This document shows, piece by piece, positions 42,328 through 56,600 of a stretch of 64,000 bases of DNA (position 1 is the stretch's first letter; each line of letters starts with the position of its first letter). The notes under the pieces are model-generated. The model was not told the origin of the DNA. It saw only the letters and a list, made by a program, of their open reading frames with translations, and did no database searches. The position numbers and the translations under genes are program-made. This stretch comes from Icerya purchasi (Eukaryota; Arthropoda; Insecta; Hemiptera; Monophlebidae). The stretch covers positions 99,865,164-99,929,163 of the forward strand of contig CM077116.1 of the NCBI GenBank assembly GCA_039619475.1, in the 5' to 3' direction.

Positions 42328-45300
42328 TTAGCCTTAGAACATGGTTCACAGAGAACGCTATAGACAGAGAATATTTAGTTAAAATGTGCATGCTCCTCAA
42401 GATAGGGTACTGTCGTACGCCTGTACTTTAAAAAAAAAAATAAGAATTTTAGACAGTGGCATGTGTATAGAATGCGAGTTGAGGGATCAACTGAGATTTT
42501 GTATGGGAGTGTTACGAATTTGACAACAAAAGAGGGAAAGTGTTTAAAAAACTTACATACCTTCCTACGGATGAAAGTTAGTCAAATAGTAAACAATTCT
42601 TTATTTGAAGAAGCAAAACATTTGTACTTTTTTTTTTTTGGTAGAATTGTAGGAAATGGTAAAATTGTTCAAAGAGCGCGTGGGTTGGGCCCAAAACAAA
42701 AACACCACAATATGTGTCGATGCGAGATAGTGAACAAAATAAATACGTAAGAATGTTTCACGTATTATTTCAAATTAAATATCCAAATTAAATGTATAAG
42801 TTATGGAACGCAGACTATGGCATGGTAGTCACCATGGTAACATGGTTGTAATTACAAATTATCATTGCAAGAAGTATTTTTACAAACATGGTCGTTATTT
42901 AAAACATGTTGCTGGTACTTTAAACAGGGAGCTTGATTTTTTTCCCCTTAAAAATGTAACCGATAAATATTGCATATACCTTCTTTTAAAGTAATTTGTA
43001 AATTCAAATACATACAATTCAAGGCTCAACACAAAACAGTATACATACAATCGATAATTTTATTTAGTATGTATTTATTTTTGGAAATATTTTTATAATT
43101 AGTTGTTGAATTTTTCAAATACAATGAAAATAATGAGACGCATTCTTCATCGAACAGCCTTCTGACGCTAATATTATTTGACGCAGGCCTCCCCCAAATT
43201 CGTCCATCGATGTTTGTCCTGAGCTACGCGTATCCATGTATAGCCGGCTTGTTTTATTATATCATCTGACCATCTTCTTGAGGGTCTTCCTTGTTTCCCG
43301 TTTTCCTGTGTTTGGTCGCCAGTTCAGTACTTCCTCTGTCCATCTTACACCTTACGTCTGTTAGTCTTGCGACATGTCCTGCCCAGTTCCATTTGTTTAA
43401 TTCTGGCTACAACATCTTCGCATCTGTGTTTTTTTCGTATATCGGAATTTCTGATATTCTCATCTTTCAGCCTTTCTGATTTTATTCATCAATTATTTTG
43501 TTAGAGGTCAGGTTTCAATGAATTATATGTTTTAATCGATATGTGGACACTGTGTTGGAACTAACGCGCCGCGTTTTTAAGATGTTTTGCATAATTGCGC
43601 TAGTGTATGTTCATTATTAATTTCATACAAGACATTGATAATTTCTTAATTCGCCCGATTAGATTGGCATCGGTACAAGAACAAAGATTACCGGATTCAA
43701 GATTGTCTCCTACAACTGATGAAACGCCACCGATAACACCAACTTCGGGGAAGGTAAGATTACACTAATTCATGCATGATATTGTTCTATCATTAGTTTT
43801 TAAATTAATTTGAATTCAATTAATGATACGGTTAGTAAAATCCGGCCGCTTTTTATAAAGTATGTTCGATGGAATTAATTATTTCAGTGTGCCACTGTGA
43901 TAGTGGTTGTCTAATATAACTGCCATGCTATATAGTAGTTTAACTAGGCTAAGTTTTTAAATTAACTATATCTTGTCATAAACATAGTTTACTTTTTTCG
44001 TACGAAATTAGCAATCGGCTTATACTAAATAACTGGCAGAGTATTAGATTTCACACAGAATACATAGCTTGAACGTCTGTGTGTATTTAGCTAAATAATT
44101 TAAGAAGGGTCTTGTGAATTTCCTGAAATGAATTTATTCCTCTAATTATATTCAGTTTTAGCTTTTGCTCTTTTTTATTTATTTATATATTTTTAAAAAT
44201 AATATGCGGATTTATCATTGGAATAATATTACTTTATACTGAACAAAATTTTCTTGTAAGAGGAAATTTTTTTTAAAATCAAATTTAGTGAAATAATGCT
44301 AAAATAAGTAAAAATTCTATATATAATTTTTTATAATTTCATCTATGATTTAGTATAAATATTATTTATGTTTCTTGTTTTGATTTTTTCCAACTTAATT
44401 TCCATCGTTTATTACTTTTAAAAAAATAGCTCTGCAACTGAGTTGTATCAAAAATTAAACAAAATGATTCTACGTCGAAATGTAAAAATTAATGAATCGG
44501 TCATACTTAATATAAAATCAAGTAGGGGAACAGTTGGTTTACGTAAACTGTATGTGGTTTTGTCCTTTGACATTTTAGTAAAATTTTATCGTTACTTTTA
44601 AGTCAAATATTTTTGTTAGTAATTATAATTTTTACGAGTTAATTTATTTTAGATATAAAAAGCTTTATTCCCTCGAATAGTTCATACGCCAAAATTATTT
44701 TTATTACACACTATCATAAACGTATCTTCTAAAAACTTAAATATAAATTCAGTTTTTTCCATTTACATAATTTCTATTTAGAAGTGTTATTAATGTTTCT
44801 GATACGTGCACACTCAATTATCATTAAATTACTAATCGAGTTTCAGGGAAAATCGTAAAATTTTTGGATAACCATTTCCTTCGGTAAAACTGATAGAAAT
44901 AGTTATTTTATTTTCTAATTTTTTCTTTATTTATTTTATTTTTTTAAAGTTGCATGTAAAATTTATGACTATAACGTTATGTAATGTGTTAAAAATATTT
45001 ACACACATCGTTCTTATAGTTTTATCATATAAGTGGTAAAATACAAATTACAATATAGTGTTTGCATATACTAAAAATAATTTATATAATTTCTAAAATA
45101 TGTTTTCAAATAAATTGGAACTTATACATCTACTTATTACGTAAAGGAATAAAACGTAGAACAATTATTTATTTATATATATGCGCGCGCGCGCGCGCGC
45201 GTGTGTGTGTGTGTATGAATGTGAATATATATATGTATTGAATATATATATCAGGGATGTTGCGGATATCTGCATCCGCGATTGCAGAACTTCCATATTG

Positions 45301-48300
45301 ATTTTGACCTTCGCAACCACATCCGCATCCGTAATAATCAATGCGGAGTTTTTGAAGATGCGGATGTTGAGCGTGCCACATGTCACATGTCACGACGAGA
45401 AATTGTGGGCAGGGTCAGCGAGTGGCATATGCTATCGTATTTCATTGATTAACCAATAGGAGACTCTAACCATTATTGGACAAGTAGTCAATGGTTTGTT
45501 TTGTTTAGCAGTTTGGATTGTAAATCAATCACAACGTGTTTGGATGCACTTATTCTACGGACGTTTTTTTTGATTTACTTCGTTATTATTTGAATATTTT
45601 GCCGTGGATAATCGATTGTGATAATTTATAAGTGAGCCCACAATGCCACCACCGACGCAAAGTTTAATTTGAGCTTATTTTAAACCAGATAAACATGAAC
45701 GAGATAAATTTCAGTGTAAAATATGCAATAAAACGAACTCTCACAAGAGTTGTGCAACTATGTTTTTAAAGAATAATCTGAAATCGATGCATCCAGAACA
45801 GTTCAGTCAGCTCCAAAGTTCAAATAATAAAAAAACAATTGCAAAAAAAAAAAAAAAAAAAAAAGATGAACAAGTTAAGTTTTAATAACATTCATTTATT
45901 AGTCTCGTTCTATGAATATGGTTTAATCGTTGTTAAATGAATTTAATGCGAATTGTCAACTAACTACGTTTGAAAAATGTCGATCCGATAGTTTTAATCT
46001 TTTCAGTTTAATAATAGGGCATTGATGAGATTTGTATGAGAGCTGGTCGAAAAATTGTTTAAATGCTCCAGAGTTGAAACTAGTTTGTCTCATATTTTTC
46101 GCCTCTCACTCTCGCCTTGTCACTCACTTTACAAGGTCTGACGGTGTATTACTGATCCTCTTACAAGCTAAATAATTATTTAGTGGTGCGGGATTAATAT
46201 ATGAACCTCTGCGAAACAGGTTAGAACCTGGAAAAACAGCGACATTGCTCTTTATTAAATATAATGCACCAATTTTTAAATTTACCTGTTAAAATTTTTA
46301 TTATAAAATAAAGATTACTAAAAATGTGATTACAAAATAAGCATTACTGAAAGTATGATTATACATAAAATAAAAATTATTAAAATTACCGTTGTGTTAC
46401 ATTTATTCACACCTAAATTAAGCACCTCTTTAAAAAAAATACTTAACATCCGCATCCGCATTATCGTCCACACCCGCAGATGTGAACCCAAAAACATTCG
46501 CATCCGCAGATGTCAAAAAATCTACGTCCGCAACATCCTTGGTATATATGTACACGTCGGCTTTAAAAGTATGTAATTAATTTTTATTTATCTTCATTTT
46601 AATTCGTTATATTTATAACTTTCCAGTTATATACGCCGTTATAAGTAATTGCAATCAGTATATATTGGGACACTTATTACGTAAAAATTCATGGAAACGC
46701 CATTTCGTTTCGAATCTGAATAAATAGATTTAACGTTTAAATCAGTAGGTTTTTTTTCTTTTAGAATTTCAACGCGTTGAAAGTTCAATTTATTGTTTCT
46801 TAATGGACAAATGCATAAAAACGTTGCTTTCTTAAAAATGTAATACTAAACAATTGCTGTTGTAAGCCACAATAGAGGATAAAGTCTATCATATTTTTAA
46901 TGTTCTGAATGTTGCATTTAGAAGAGATTTCTTAATTAGTGGTTCACTTAAACGCTAACACCATAACTAGATTTTTCAAAGAATTACGTGATGGTTCAGT
47001 TTACGCTTTCCGTCTTCCATCGAAACTGAATAAGACTTAATTTGCCTATAATCACGGTATTACGATTGGCGAATTGATCACTTTCTATTCCACTTTTCAT
47101 TTTCTGATAATCTTGTAATTCAGATAGCTTCATACAAACTTAAGAAAAATTTAAATTAACATTTCTTGAACGTGATTTTAATCTATTCTTTATCATATTC
47201 CTGTTCAATGATGCACTTAGAAAACATTTTGCTTATCATTTTGAGCCTAACGGTAACTTAGATTATTGGAATTTGATTTTTTTCGATTTCTACACGAGCA
47301 CTGAAGTTTGTATCTTATTTATCTTACAAATTGTTCACTAACGTTATTAAACATGTCCTTATCTGCAGTGTTGCAAAAACTGTACCGCCCATTTAATTTT
47401 TTTTTAATATTTTTAAATGTAAAAATGGATAATTTTTAAATCGAGCATTATATTATTTTTTATTTTTTCGTATCACTCTTATAAATTAAGGCTAAATTTA
47501 TTTTAACCAACGCGAAAACTTTAAATTTTACAAAAATAGGAAGAGAAGTATATTTATATACTTATTTAGAAATACAAGTGTAATAATTATTGAACGAATT
47601 TATATGAATTTTGTAATATTTAAATTAAACTAATTGTCGTTTTCATATTTTTGTATTTTTTTAAACCAAAAATTAAATAATTATATATAGTAAAACCGCG
47701 ATTATCCGTGTGTGTTTTAACCGGTTGGCCGATTAACCTTGCATCTCTTTAAACTCGCGTGCTTCCTGCAAAAAAAGGTTCCAAATTGTGATGGGAAGGA
47801 ATTTGAACATACTAATGATGATAATATGAAGGAGTGGATAGATAATTATGAAATTGATCCTGGCTAGCGTATTTTTACTGATGAAGAAATTTTTAAATGA
47901 GATCAATGCGGATTCTGAATCGGAAAATGAAGAGGAAGTCGAAATAGCAGAACAGCGAATAAGCTGTGTAAAACTGCGTTGCATTACAGACTGTGATCAC
48001 GTATTTCGAGCAGCAGACAGATCACAGACATTCTGCAGTTAGAAAATTTCCAGACGAAGATAAAACAGAAAGAGACTCTTACAGACAGAAAGAAACTGAC
48101 TGACTTTCTTAATCAAAATTAATATGACGCAGTCTAAGTTATTCTATTCCTTTTTATAACACTTCTTTTCTGTACGAGACGTTTATTTCATTTTTGTTTC
48201 TACTCTACTTTGTGTTCTTATTCTCTTCGTCTTAATGATACAGCATATTTAAAATGAATAAAAACTTTCGAGAATTTTATAAATCTTCCGTATGTACACA

Positions 48301-50563
48301 GCATTTACTTAATTAAATTAGTCTAAATAATCTAGTTTCCTTCTCATGAAAAGGGGTTTTATATCACAGTTATCATTTCATATACAGTACTGTTATACGT
48401 ATTTATTATAAAGTAAAACAAAACAATACAGAAAATTATACAACTGCAATCGTAGATGGTGGTCAGCTATCGTTTCATAGTATGAAATGTAGTGAAGAGT
48501 CTCTCCACCCTCATATTACGTGGGTCGTAAGGCTCAGGATACATAAAAACTAACGGAACGGCCGGCGGTGGGTTAACCGTGTTTTCCCGTATCCGTGCAT
48601 GGTGAATCTCCAATTAACAAGGATAATCGGGGTTTTACTGTAATTATAATTATTTAATGTTTGGTTTAAAAAAATACAAAAACATGAAAACGATAATATG
48701 TTATTTCATAATTAAAAAATTCATATAAATCCGTTCAATAATTATTACACTTGTATTTCTAAATAAGTATGTAAATTGTTGTCGATTAAATAAATTTTTG
48801 AACATCACAAAATATCCGTGCATTGTAGTGGAAAGATTGGTAATGAAATTTCTATATAAGTTAAAAAAATTAGCCTCTTGTTTTCTATTTGCTGAATTCT
48901 AAAACGTTGAAATTCGACTTGGGTTTTCTCTTTTATTGTAAATATTTTATGGCAAATACTTCAATAAAAAATTGTTTCTCGTGTGGTAAAAATAGTATTT
49001 ATTTTAGGTAATTGGTTTTTATTGTTTCCAAACGGAGTAGAAAAATTTTTGAAATTTTTTGTGTACCGGAGCGTGGGAGCATGGGGTATATGTTATCTCT
49101 TACTTTTTGTCTAGCCCTGTAAGTTATATAATTCTTCTGCGGGCTAAGATGGCACAACATACTCTGTCATAAATAATGCAGGTGAAAACTCTAAACGCTT
49201 CCTTGTAAACGTTTTTAATGGTTTTTTACATGAATGTGTTTTTCCGAAAAAATGGTCAAATTTCCTGACAGTAACGCGGGAGGCACACCTTCTAATAAAG
49301 CAAAATATCTTATAACTGATTACGCTGGGGCTTCCTGTTTTAGAAAATATTTAGAAATGGTGTACACGGTGGACCGAAAATAATAATATTTTTCCGTGTA
49401 GTTTATTCAGTTTTAGACTAGGCTGGGCAACCATTGATTGCATCTCTATTTACTTAGACATCTGCTTATCATTTTAAAAAAAAAAAATTTTGGTTGCGAC
49501 TTTTTTAGATATAGAAGGAGCTTTTTCTATTAATACGGTAAGGATAAATACTGACACTATGTTACTGGTAAAAATTGAAGATACAAATCTATCGATGTCT
49601 GAACCTGTTTCAATAATTTTATTAAAAATAACTACTTAGACAGTATCGAAGAGATGATGCCAAATTCACAGATCCCAATATCCTTATCGGTTCCGTTTAC
49701 TGCTGAGCTACTGTCTATTAATAAAGCTCTTAATTTCATCCTGAATTTTCTTAACCCTAACAATAAATTCACAATTTTCTAGGCTATGTGCTTTGACTGC
49801 GCTAGATCATAGCTCTTTTAATTATACGTGTCGTCCGTTTGTTCCTGACATTAAGACTAAATATCTCCAAATTCTTAATAACAATGGCAGTTTAAACTTT
49901 TATTAGATCCCCAGTCATCTCGGGTCAGTCTAAATGATGTTGTTGACATCGCTGCTAAAAGTGCATCCTCGAATGAAATTGTATTTAAAGAGATATATAC
50001 ATAGGATATTGGTATATATTATAATATTAAGTAAATTAAACACACCAATAAAACAATTATTTAATTTTTATTATATAATAAAAATTGAATAATTGTTTTA
50101 TTGATGTTTTCAATTTACTTAATATATAATAAACATAAACAATGAGTATATTAAATAGAAATATTATAACATTGTTCAATCTAGTTTTCTTCCTCTGTTT
50201 CCTTTGTACTTTAATATTCCACCATCCGTTCCCAGTTGCTTATTCGCGCAGGTATACTATTATGGTTTGTAAACTGGCATTAAATTTCGCGGATTCTTCT
50301 TTCCGTGCAGTGTTCATTATTTACCTTATTCTGTCCACGGTGCACATTTTTCCATGGTTTGCTTTGTAATAATAATTATATAACCATCAAAATATGATAT
50401 ATGGCTAAATGGACGACAGTCTGGGCTATAAAAAAAAAAAAAATTTTTTTGGATTTTTTAGTTCTTACCAGTGATGTAAAGAAATGTATAAGAAAAATTC
50501 ATTACATAAAATGTTATTTAAACATGAGTACGGTTGGTTGGATAAATGAGAAAAATCATATTA

Positions 50564-50619
<56 letters not shown>

Positions 50620-53600
50620 TGTGTGTGTAAGTGTGGTAGACAATGGACTCTAATATTCACGAACGAAAAAAAATTAACATGCTTAGTCAGTAAAATCTAT
50701 ATTGAAGTTCATCTTATTTTTAGACTGTAACAAAAATAATTCTAAATAAAATAATTATTTTAAATCTACGTCTTAATATTTTTGTAACGGGCTTTAAATA
50801 AATGAAGATCTATTGTTTTTCAAACGATGAACGTAAATATTTTAAGTTTATTCGCACGTTTATTTTCAGAAGAAACCACGGTAAAAGTAATTCGTATTTG
50901 ACTATTAACATTTTTGGAAACAGATTCTCTTGTTTATTATTAGAAGAACAACTAATGAATTAAACAGAAAAGAGCCGTGTAAATAGTAAAAAGATACAGT
51001 GGTGTTCTAAAATTGAACACAAAAAAATATAGAAAAAAAAACACGATAATATAATCGCCTATTGGTAATTTGATTTTTTTTTTTTTTTAAATAAAATTCA
51101 GTTCATTTTACATTAGCGGTATAGTTCTTTACTATGTGTACAGTTCTTTTCTGTGTAATTCATTATACGTATAGTTCAATCTATTTCGAAAAATGTTAAA
51201 AGGCGAATACGAATTATTTTGATGTGGTTTTTATTCGAAAATAATCGTCGTTTGGATAACTTTAATAACTTCGAAAGAAATCTAAATTGTAATCTTTTAG
51301 ATATTCAGATAATATGTCTGTCGTTTGTCATTATTATTATTTCCCTTTGTCTTTCTAGTACAAAAAATGAGGTATCCCGAAAAAGCATTACCGGTAGATG
51401 TTTTATTTAATGTTCAGTCTTAAGATGTTTAGTTATGTTTATTTTTTATAATTACTTTTATTAACTAATTATAATAAGGGAGACATATATGTACTAGCGG
51501 TACGCTATACATTTTTTTTTTTTTAATATTCCATTAAATCGAAAGATCTCAGACATTATTTTAATACTGGTCGGTCACGGGTGAAACTCATTAACCATTT
51601 GATGAAGTCAGTTATTTTATGGAGCGTCCAAGGATTTGTTCTTTTTTGTCACTGAACCTTTATATCGTTGTCCGCTAAAATTAAAATGTTTCTATATGTT
51701 TTTAAGCCTCTTTTTCAAAAAATTCTTTCATGTAGGATATATTTAAATACCGATGAACAATTCTACTATTTATGGAACATCATCTACCATCCTGAGCAGT
51801 TTATTTAGATATCACTGCACGATGGTATTGATACATTTTCTGCCTATATATGGAGTAAGTTTTCTTTTTACACCTTTTTTTTTCCTTTTCGGGCTACTAA
51901 CGATGTTGTTAACCCTAAACAAACGTCAATTTTTATGTTTTCAATGCATTGCAGTGCTATTCAAACTTGCTTTGCTTAATCAAGATGTCTCTAACCCATT
52001 GCGTGATGATGTTAACTGGTTAACAAGAGTTTTTATTATTCGGAAAAAATTAAAACTTTTCATAAGTAGAGTGGATTTCGCTTTAATATCGTTGCATATG
52101 GTTCGTTTCTTCTGACCTGTGTGTCGACTTGTAACGAATTTTCAGCTGCTTCGCATCGAATAAAGTTATGTCGATAATTCGGTTTCATTTAATTTTTGGG
52201 AAAAAAACATTTGAATTATTAATTCATTTTTATTACTGTTGAGTGTAAAAAGAAACAGAGATATTCAGTGTTGAAAAATATTCCTTTTTAAATAAAACAG
52301 ACGTAGAAATTAATGTTTCTAAACAGCTGTCACTTAAGGGGGGCAATGGACCTCTAATTAGGCCTACTCTGTCTAATTAAATGTTTGCTATACAGAGTAA
52401 ATGTTTGCTTATCAAAGTGATATCGTGAACGAAATATGCAAAAATTATTTAATAATCCCCCTTTCTACGCAGAAGAAAATATATCCAGAAATGAGCCGTA
52501 ATATTTTTCTACGAAATTAATTTAATTCCTTATCTTGATTTGTTTTTTATGACGGTACTATCCCGCTCGGGAAAATTAGTTACTCTACGGTGACGGGGTG
52601 GTTTTTGCTTGCTTTAAATCCTCCTTCAAAATTTAAAATTAAAATTAAAAAATTAATTAACTAGATTTTTACAAAAACATGCCAACTTATACTTTCATTA
52701 CGAAAAAAAAAATAATAATTTAAAAATCTTAGAAGAAAAGATTAACTGCATGCAGCAGTAAATAATAATAAATATATAACAACAGACAGTTTACAATTAT
52801 TCATCAATTTATACTTGGTAGCACTAATTTTTAATAATAAAAAAAAAAAAAAAAAAAAAGTACAGACCTAAATTAGGAAAGATGTCAAATACGAAACGAA
52901 ATTAATGTGAAAATTAGAAACAATCTTCATAATCGAAAAAGTTGTTTGATAAAAACAATATTTTAAACGATGTACTTAATAGTATTTAACAACAGATGAC
53001 TTACAAAAACAGTTAATTATTCATTTTCACCTACTGATAATGGATGTTAATAAAAAATTGCAATCCTAAATTCGGGAAAAACTAAAAAAAGGAAATAAAG
53101 TATAAAACGATACTATTTCCAGTATTAACTTATCGATAATTATTTTTGACATTTTAAGTGTCTCAGCGGCGATCAATAAAATATCCCCGTGTACAAAACG
53201 GGCTTCGCATCACACAGAGAGCAAAACTTAAGGTAGAAACAAACTGCCGTCATGTCAGATGCGCTCACGTGTTAACGAAAAATCCAAAATGGTGTTTTAA
53301 TACTGTCTGATCACATTGGTCCCGTCATGTAAATCATGTCAAATTTTTCTTTCCTGTATGATGTCATTTTCTTAAATTTCGGCACGTGAGCTTATATTTT
53401 TTTAATTTCACTTGTGGTAGTTACATTTACATTAAAATTGACATTGTTTCGAAAAAGTTTGTTTACATTTTTACCTAAAGTAATTTTTATTTAAAATGGG
53501 TGAGCGTTTGATAGAAAAAGTTAAAAATTATCCCATTTTATATAATCCGGAATTAATAGATTATTGCGAAGTTACTTTACAGCAAACAGTATGGCAAGAA

Positions 53601-56600
53601 ATAAGAAACGAATTACAAATAATAGGTATTAACTTGTATATGGTGTAATATTTAAAAATTCATTATTTGGTTAAACATTACATTTTTTATTACGTACAGC
53701 ATTTTATAAATCGATTACCAAATACACTTTTTATCTATTTAGCGTATATTTATATAAGATGGCATATTTTACAGTTGAGTGAATAAACCTCAAAAATAGA
53801 TTATACATTGTAAATACGGTAATTTTCTTTTCATATAATCCAGTAAAAAATCATTAATATCTCTGTATGTGCTAAATTCTTGATTAAAATCAAGTGTTTT
53901 CTTTGTTGTTATTTGAAATGTTTATTATGCATTTATTTCCTGAAAGTATAGTGTATTGGGTGCTATAATGATATAAAACTTTTTTGGAGTATAAAATTGC
54001 AATCCTTATTTAATTTTTGTTGGTGTTAAAAACTGCTAAAATGTGTAACTTATTGATAAAAACTTTTATTTTTAGATGTTTTGTTGTTTTTTGTTTTTTT
54101 TTGTGTTCAAAAACCTTTTAATGTTTATTATTTTATCTTTATATATTTAATATCAAATTTGCTTTCCTGATCACTGTCTTTAAAATATGTAATTAACTTT
54201 TAAAGTAGATTCATTCCATTACAATATATGTCACTTTAGATATATATTAAATGAACTGAGTAAATTGATTAATCATTTAATAAAATGCTATACATAATAA
54301 AAAATGCAATGCTTAATTAAATAATGAATTTTTAAATATTATGCTATATGTTAGTTGATACCTGGTATTTTTAATTCTTCTCCAATTCCATCTCAAATTG
54401 TTTGATGTAAATTCTAATTGCGGTAATCAATCAATCATGTGTTGTTTAAAATTGAATATTCTATCAAATGTTCATCCGTTTGAGGCACTAAGTATAATAA
54501 AATTTACTACCACAAGTCGACAATAATAAAATGTTGCCTCATGCTGGAAAAATATGTAAAATCCAGAACCGGCAAAAATGTGACATCACAGCACTATAAA
54601 AATATAACGTAAGGTATATGATGTGACTTCAATATGATCACAACACATTACAATCCCCATTAAAATTTAAGTACTACATTTTTTTGTTATCATATGTAAG
54701 CGCACGTGACCGTGATAACAGACTGAAAATTCTCACAGTACATATTTTTCGTTTATTTCTTATATCGCATCATTTAGGAATAGTAGAACTGCATACAGTG
54801 ATCAGTTGTGTTTCTTAATTTGTAGTAACTGCTATGAAAACTGTGTACTAGCTCATACTTCTTAACTATTAAAGTCCACGGGTGATCTAAATCTAAACTT
54901 CCCACAATTTTCTGTTATATGTAATTATGCTATTAAAAATCTTTTTGAGATTGAACACTGATTGATGGGTAAGATAATCAAAACTGAAATTTTCCCAAAA
55001 CTTGGTTCCTTCGAACTCTAAATAACTGTATTATAATAACAGATGCCTAATTTGTCAAACTCGAAAATTTCTTGCGGTCACACTTGTATTTTATGTAAAT
55101 TAATCAGTTGATACGACAGTATTTTGTATTAATATAAAACAAGCTTCATGAAACATAATATGCTGAGCAGTGAGCACTCAAAATTAATCGAATAGTTGAT
55201 AAAAAACCGGTGATATTGAAATGTAGATAAACCGCTGATAACATAGTGTAGTGATATCGAAATATCGATAATGTGTGACAGCAGTGTGATCATCACGTCC
55301 TCGCGTATAAGTTTGATTCTTAGAAGAATTCATGAGCGCACGTGACGTGACAGCAGTGTATTTGTATCTTTAATCAATCCCCCGACCGTGATGTGTGAAG
55401 AATTTTTATTTTCTATGCAAAACAAAAATGTTGTAAAAACAGACAAAATGTGCATATAAAACTATGTATAATAAACATACTTATATACGTATTTTATATG
55501 TATTTCTCGTGTAAATAATGAAAAAATGTCACATTTTTTCACGAATAAACATAAGAAATTTGTATTACTGGTGACACGTCCAAAATAATAATTAATAAAA
55601 AAAAGAATATTACAACAGTGGTACTAGTTGATGATCTTGCTCGATTAGTGTTCATATATAAAAAAAAAAAAAACAGGAAAAAGACATTTTTTTTACGGCG
55701 ATGTTAAAAATTGCTTGCCTGTAGGAACCACAAAAAATCAGCAAATAATTTAATACCATTAAATCTGTTTTTTACTTTATTTTGAAATAAATATCTAATC
55801 GTTATAATCAAAAGCATCTGAAATAGCGCTATTAGTAATTACTAGATTTTTTTAAAATTTATCATTCAATTTTTATTAAAACTTTACGGATATTGCCTCC
55901 TCCCGAAAAACATATTATTTTTGTAGTCATCTTTGTTCGGAAACCACATAGAAATGATACATAAAATACCGAGAGGTTTAAGGGACCGAAAAACAAAAAA
56001 GTAAGCATTTTATTATCAAAAACGATTTTAAATTTTAATACTTCATCGTGAATAAAATTATGCAATAGTACTTTTTCTTTTTTTTCTTTTATATCTTTTT
56101 TTTTTTTTTTTTTACACATTACACACATATATACATATATATATATATTTATAGTTTGTTTTTTTTTTTAGAAAAAAGTCGTTTGTTTTTCCGACATCGT
56201 GTCAGTCATTTCATCAACTCCATATATATATATGTATATATGTATCAAAGAACGTTATTTAATTCTAATCTAACAGTGTTCGTATCAATGAATAAAACGA
56301 TGCTACTCTTAAATTAACATATTTGTAAATTTTTAGTGTATTCTAATGTGTTATATATTTATTCCTTAAATATGGTATTTTGTGTGTTTGAAATCCAGTT
56401 TGGCTGGAAATGGAGCTCACATTTCAAGGAAGCTATTGCCAATCACGAGTAACTGAAATTTACAATAATAATAATAACGATAATATTTCAATTTCATACA
56501 ATTTTTAGTTTTGTTTCATATAGCGTTTTCTTTGTTTCCTTTCTTTTTGTTTTTTTTTCAATTTATTTTATTTTATTTATTCATTTTTTTAATACATATA

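Larger units (their letters stand above)
37744..43662 (+). other. Intron 13 (5.9 kb)
   Basis: Contains the composite mariner/LINE unit (37971-39409), a mariner relic (about 40950-41220), poly-A tracts (41512-41525, 42299-42325) and a minus-strand LINE C-terminal fragment (43180-43440). 39420-40900 and 41250-43150 hold only short unsupported ORFs. Confidence 0.7.
47558..48771. repeat. Long inverted repeat (about 130-bp arms) enclosing a Tigger element
   Basis: The left arm 47558-47687 and right arm 48643-48771 are reverse complements, for example 'cttatttagaaatacaagtg' with 'cacttgtatttctaaataag', and 'tttgtatttttttaaacca' with 'tggtttaaaaaaatacaaa'. Divergence is about 10-15 percent with small indels. 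Removing the central Tigger brings the arms together as one palindrome. Confidence 0.85.
53231..55369 (+). mobile_element. PIF/Harbinger-type element, 2139 bp, TTA duplication
   Basis: The left end 'aggtagaaacaaactgcc' and the reverse-complemented right end 'agatacaaatacactgct' continue as inverted repeats for about 37 bp at about 80 percent identity, including 'gcgctca' on both. TTA flanks both sides (53228-53230 and 55370-55372). A MADF-like first exon at 53496 agrees with the MADF/Myb-like accessory gene of Harbinger elements. No DDE transposase is visible, so it is non-autonomous. A third repeat-like segment ('agcgcacgtgac', near 54697) suggests an internal rearrangement. Confidence 0.78.

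Noticed and set aside
45165..45459. ORFs over the (GC)n(GT)n tract
   Set aside because: They are made of Arg-Ala and Thr-His repeats from microsatellite DNA and the hAT terminus.
50401..50730. 109-codon ORF through (AT)n
   Set aside because: Its centre is an Ile-Tyr microsatellite translation. No family is recognised.
51753..52115. 120-codon + strand ORF (MNNSTIYGTSS...)
   Set aside because: Phe/Leu-rich translation of T-rich DNA. No family resemblance, and no promoter, splice or codon signal.
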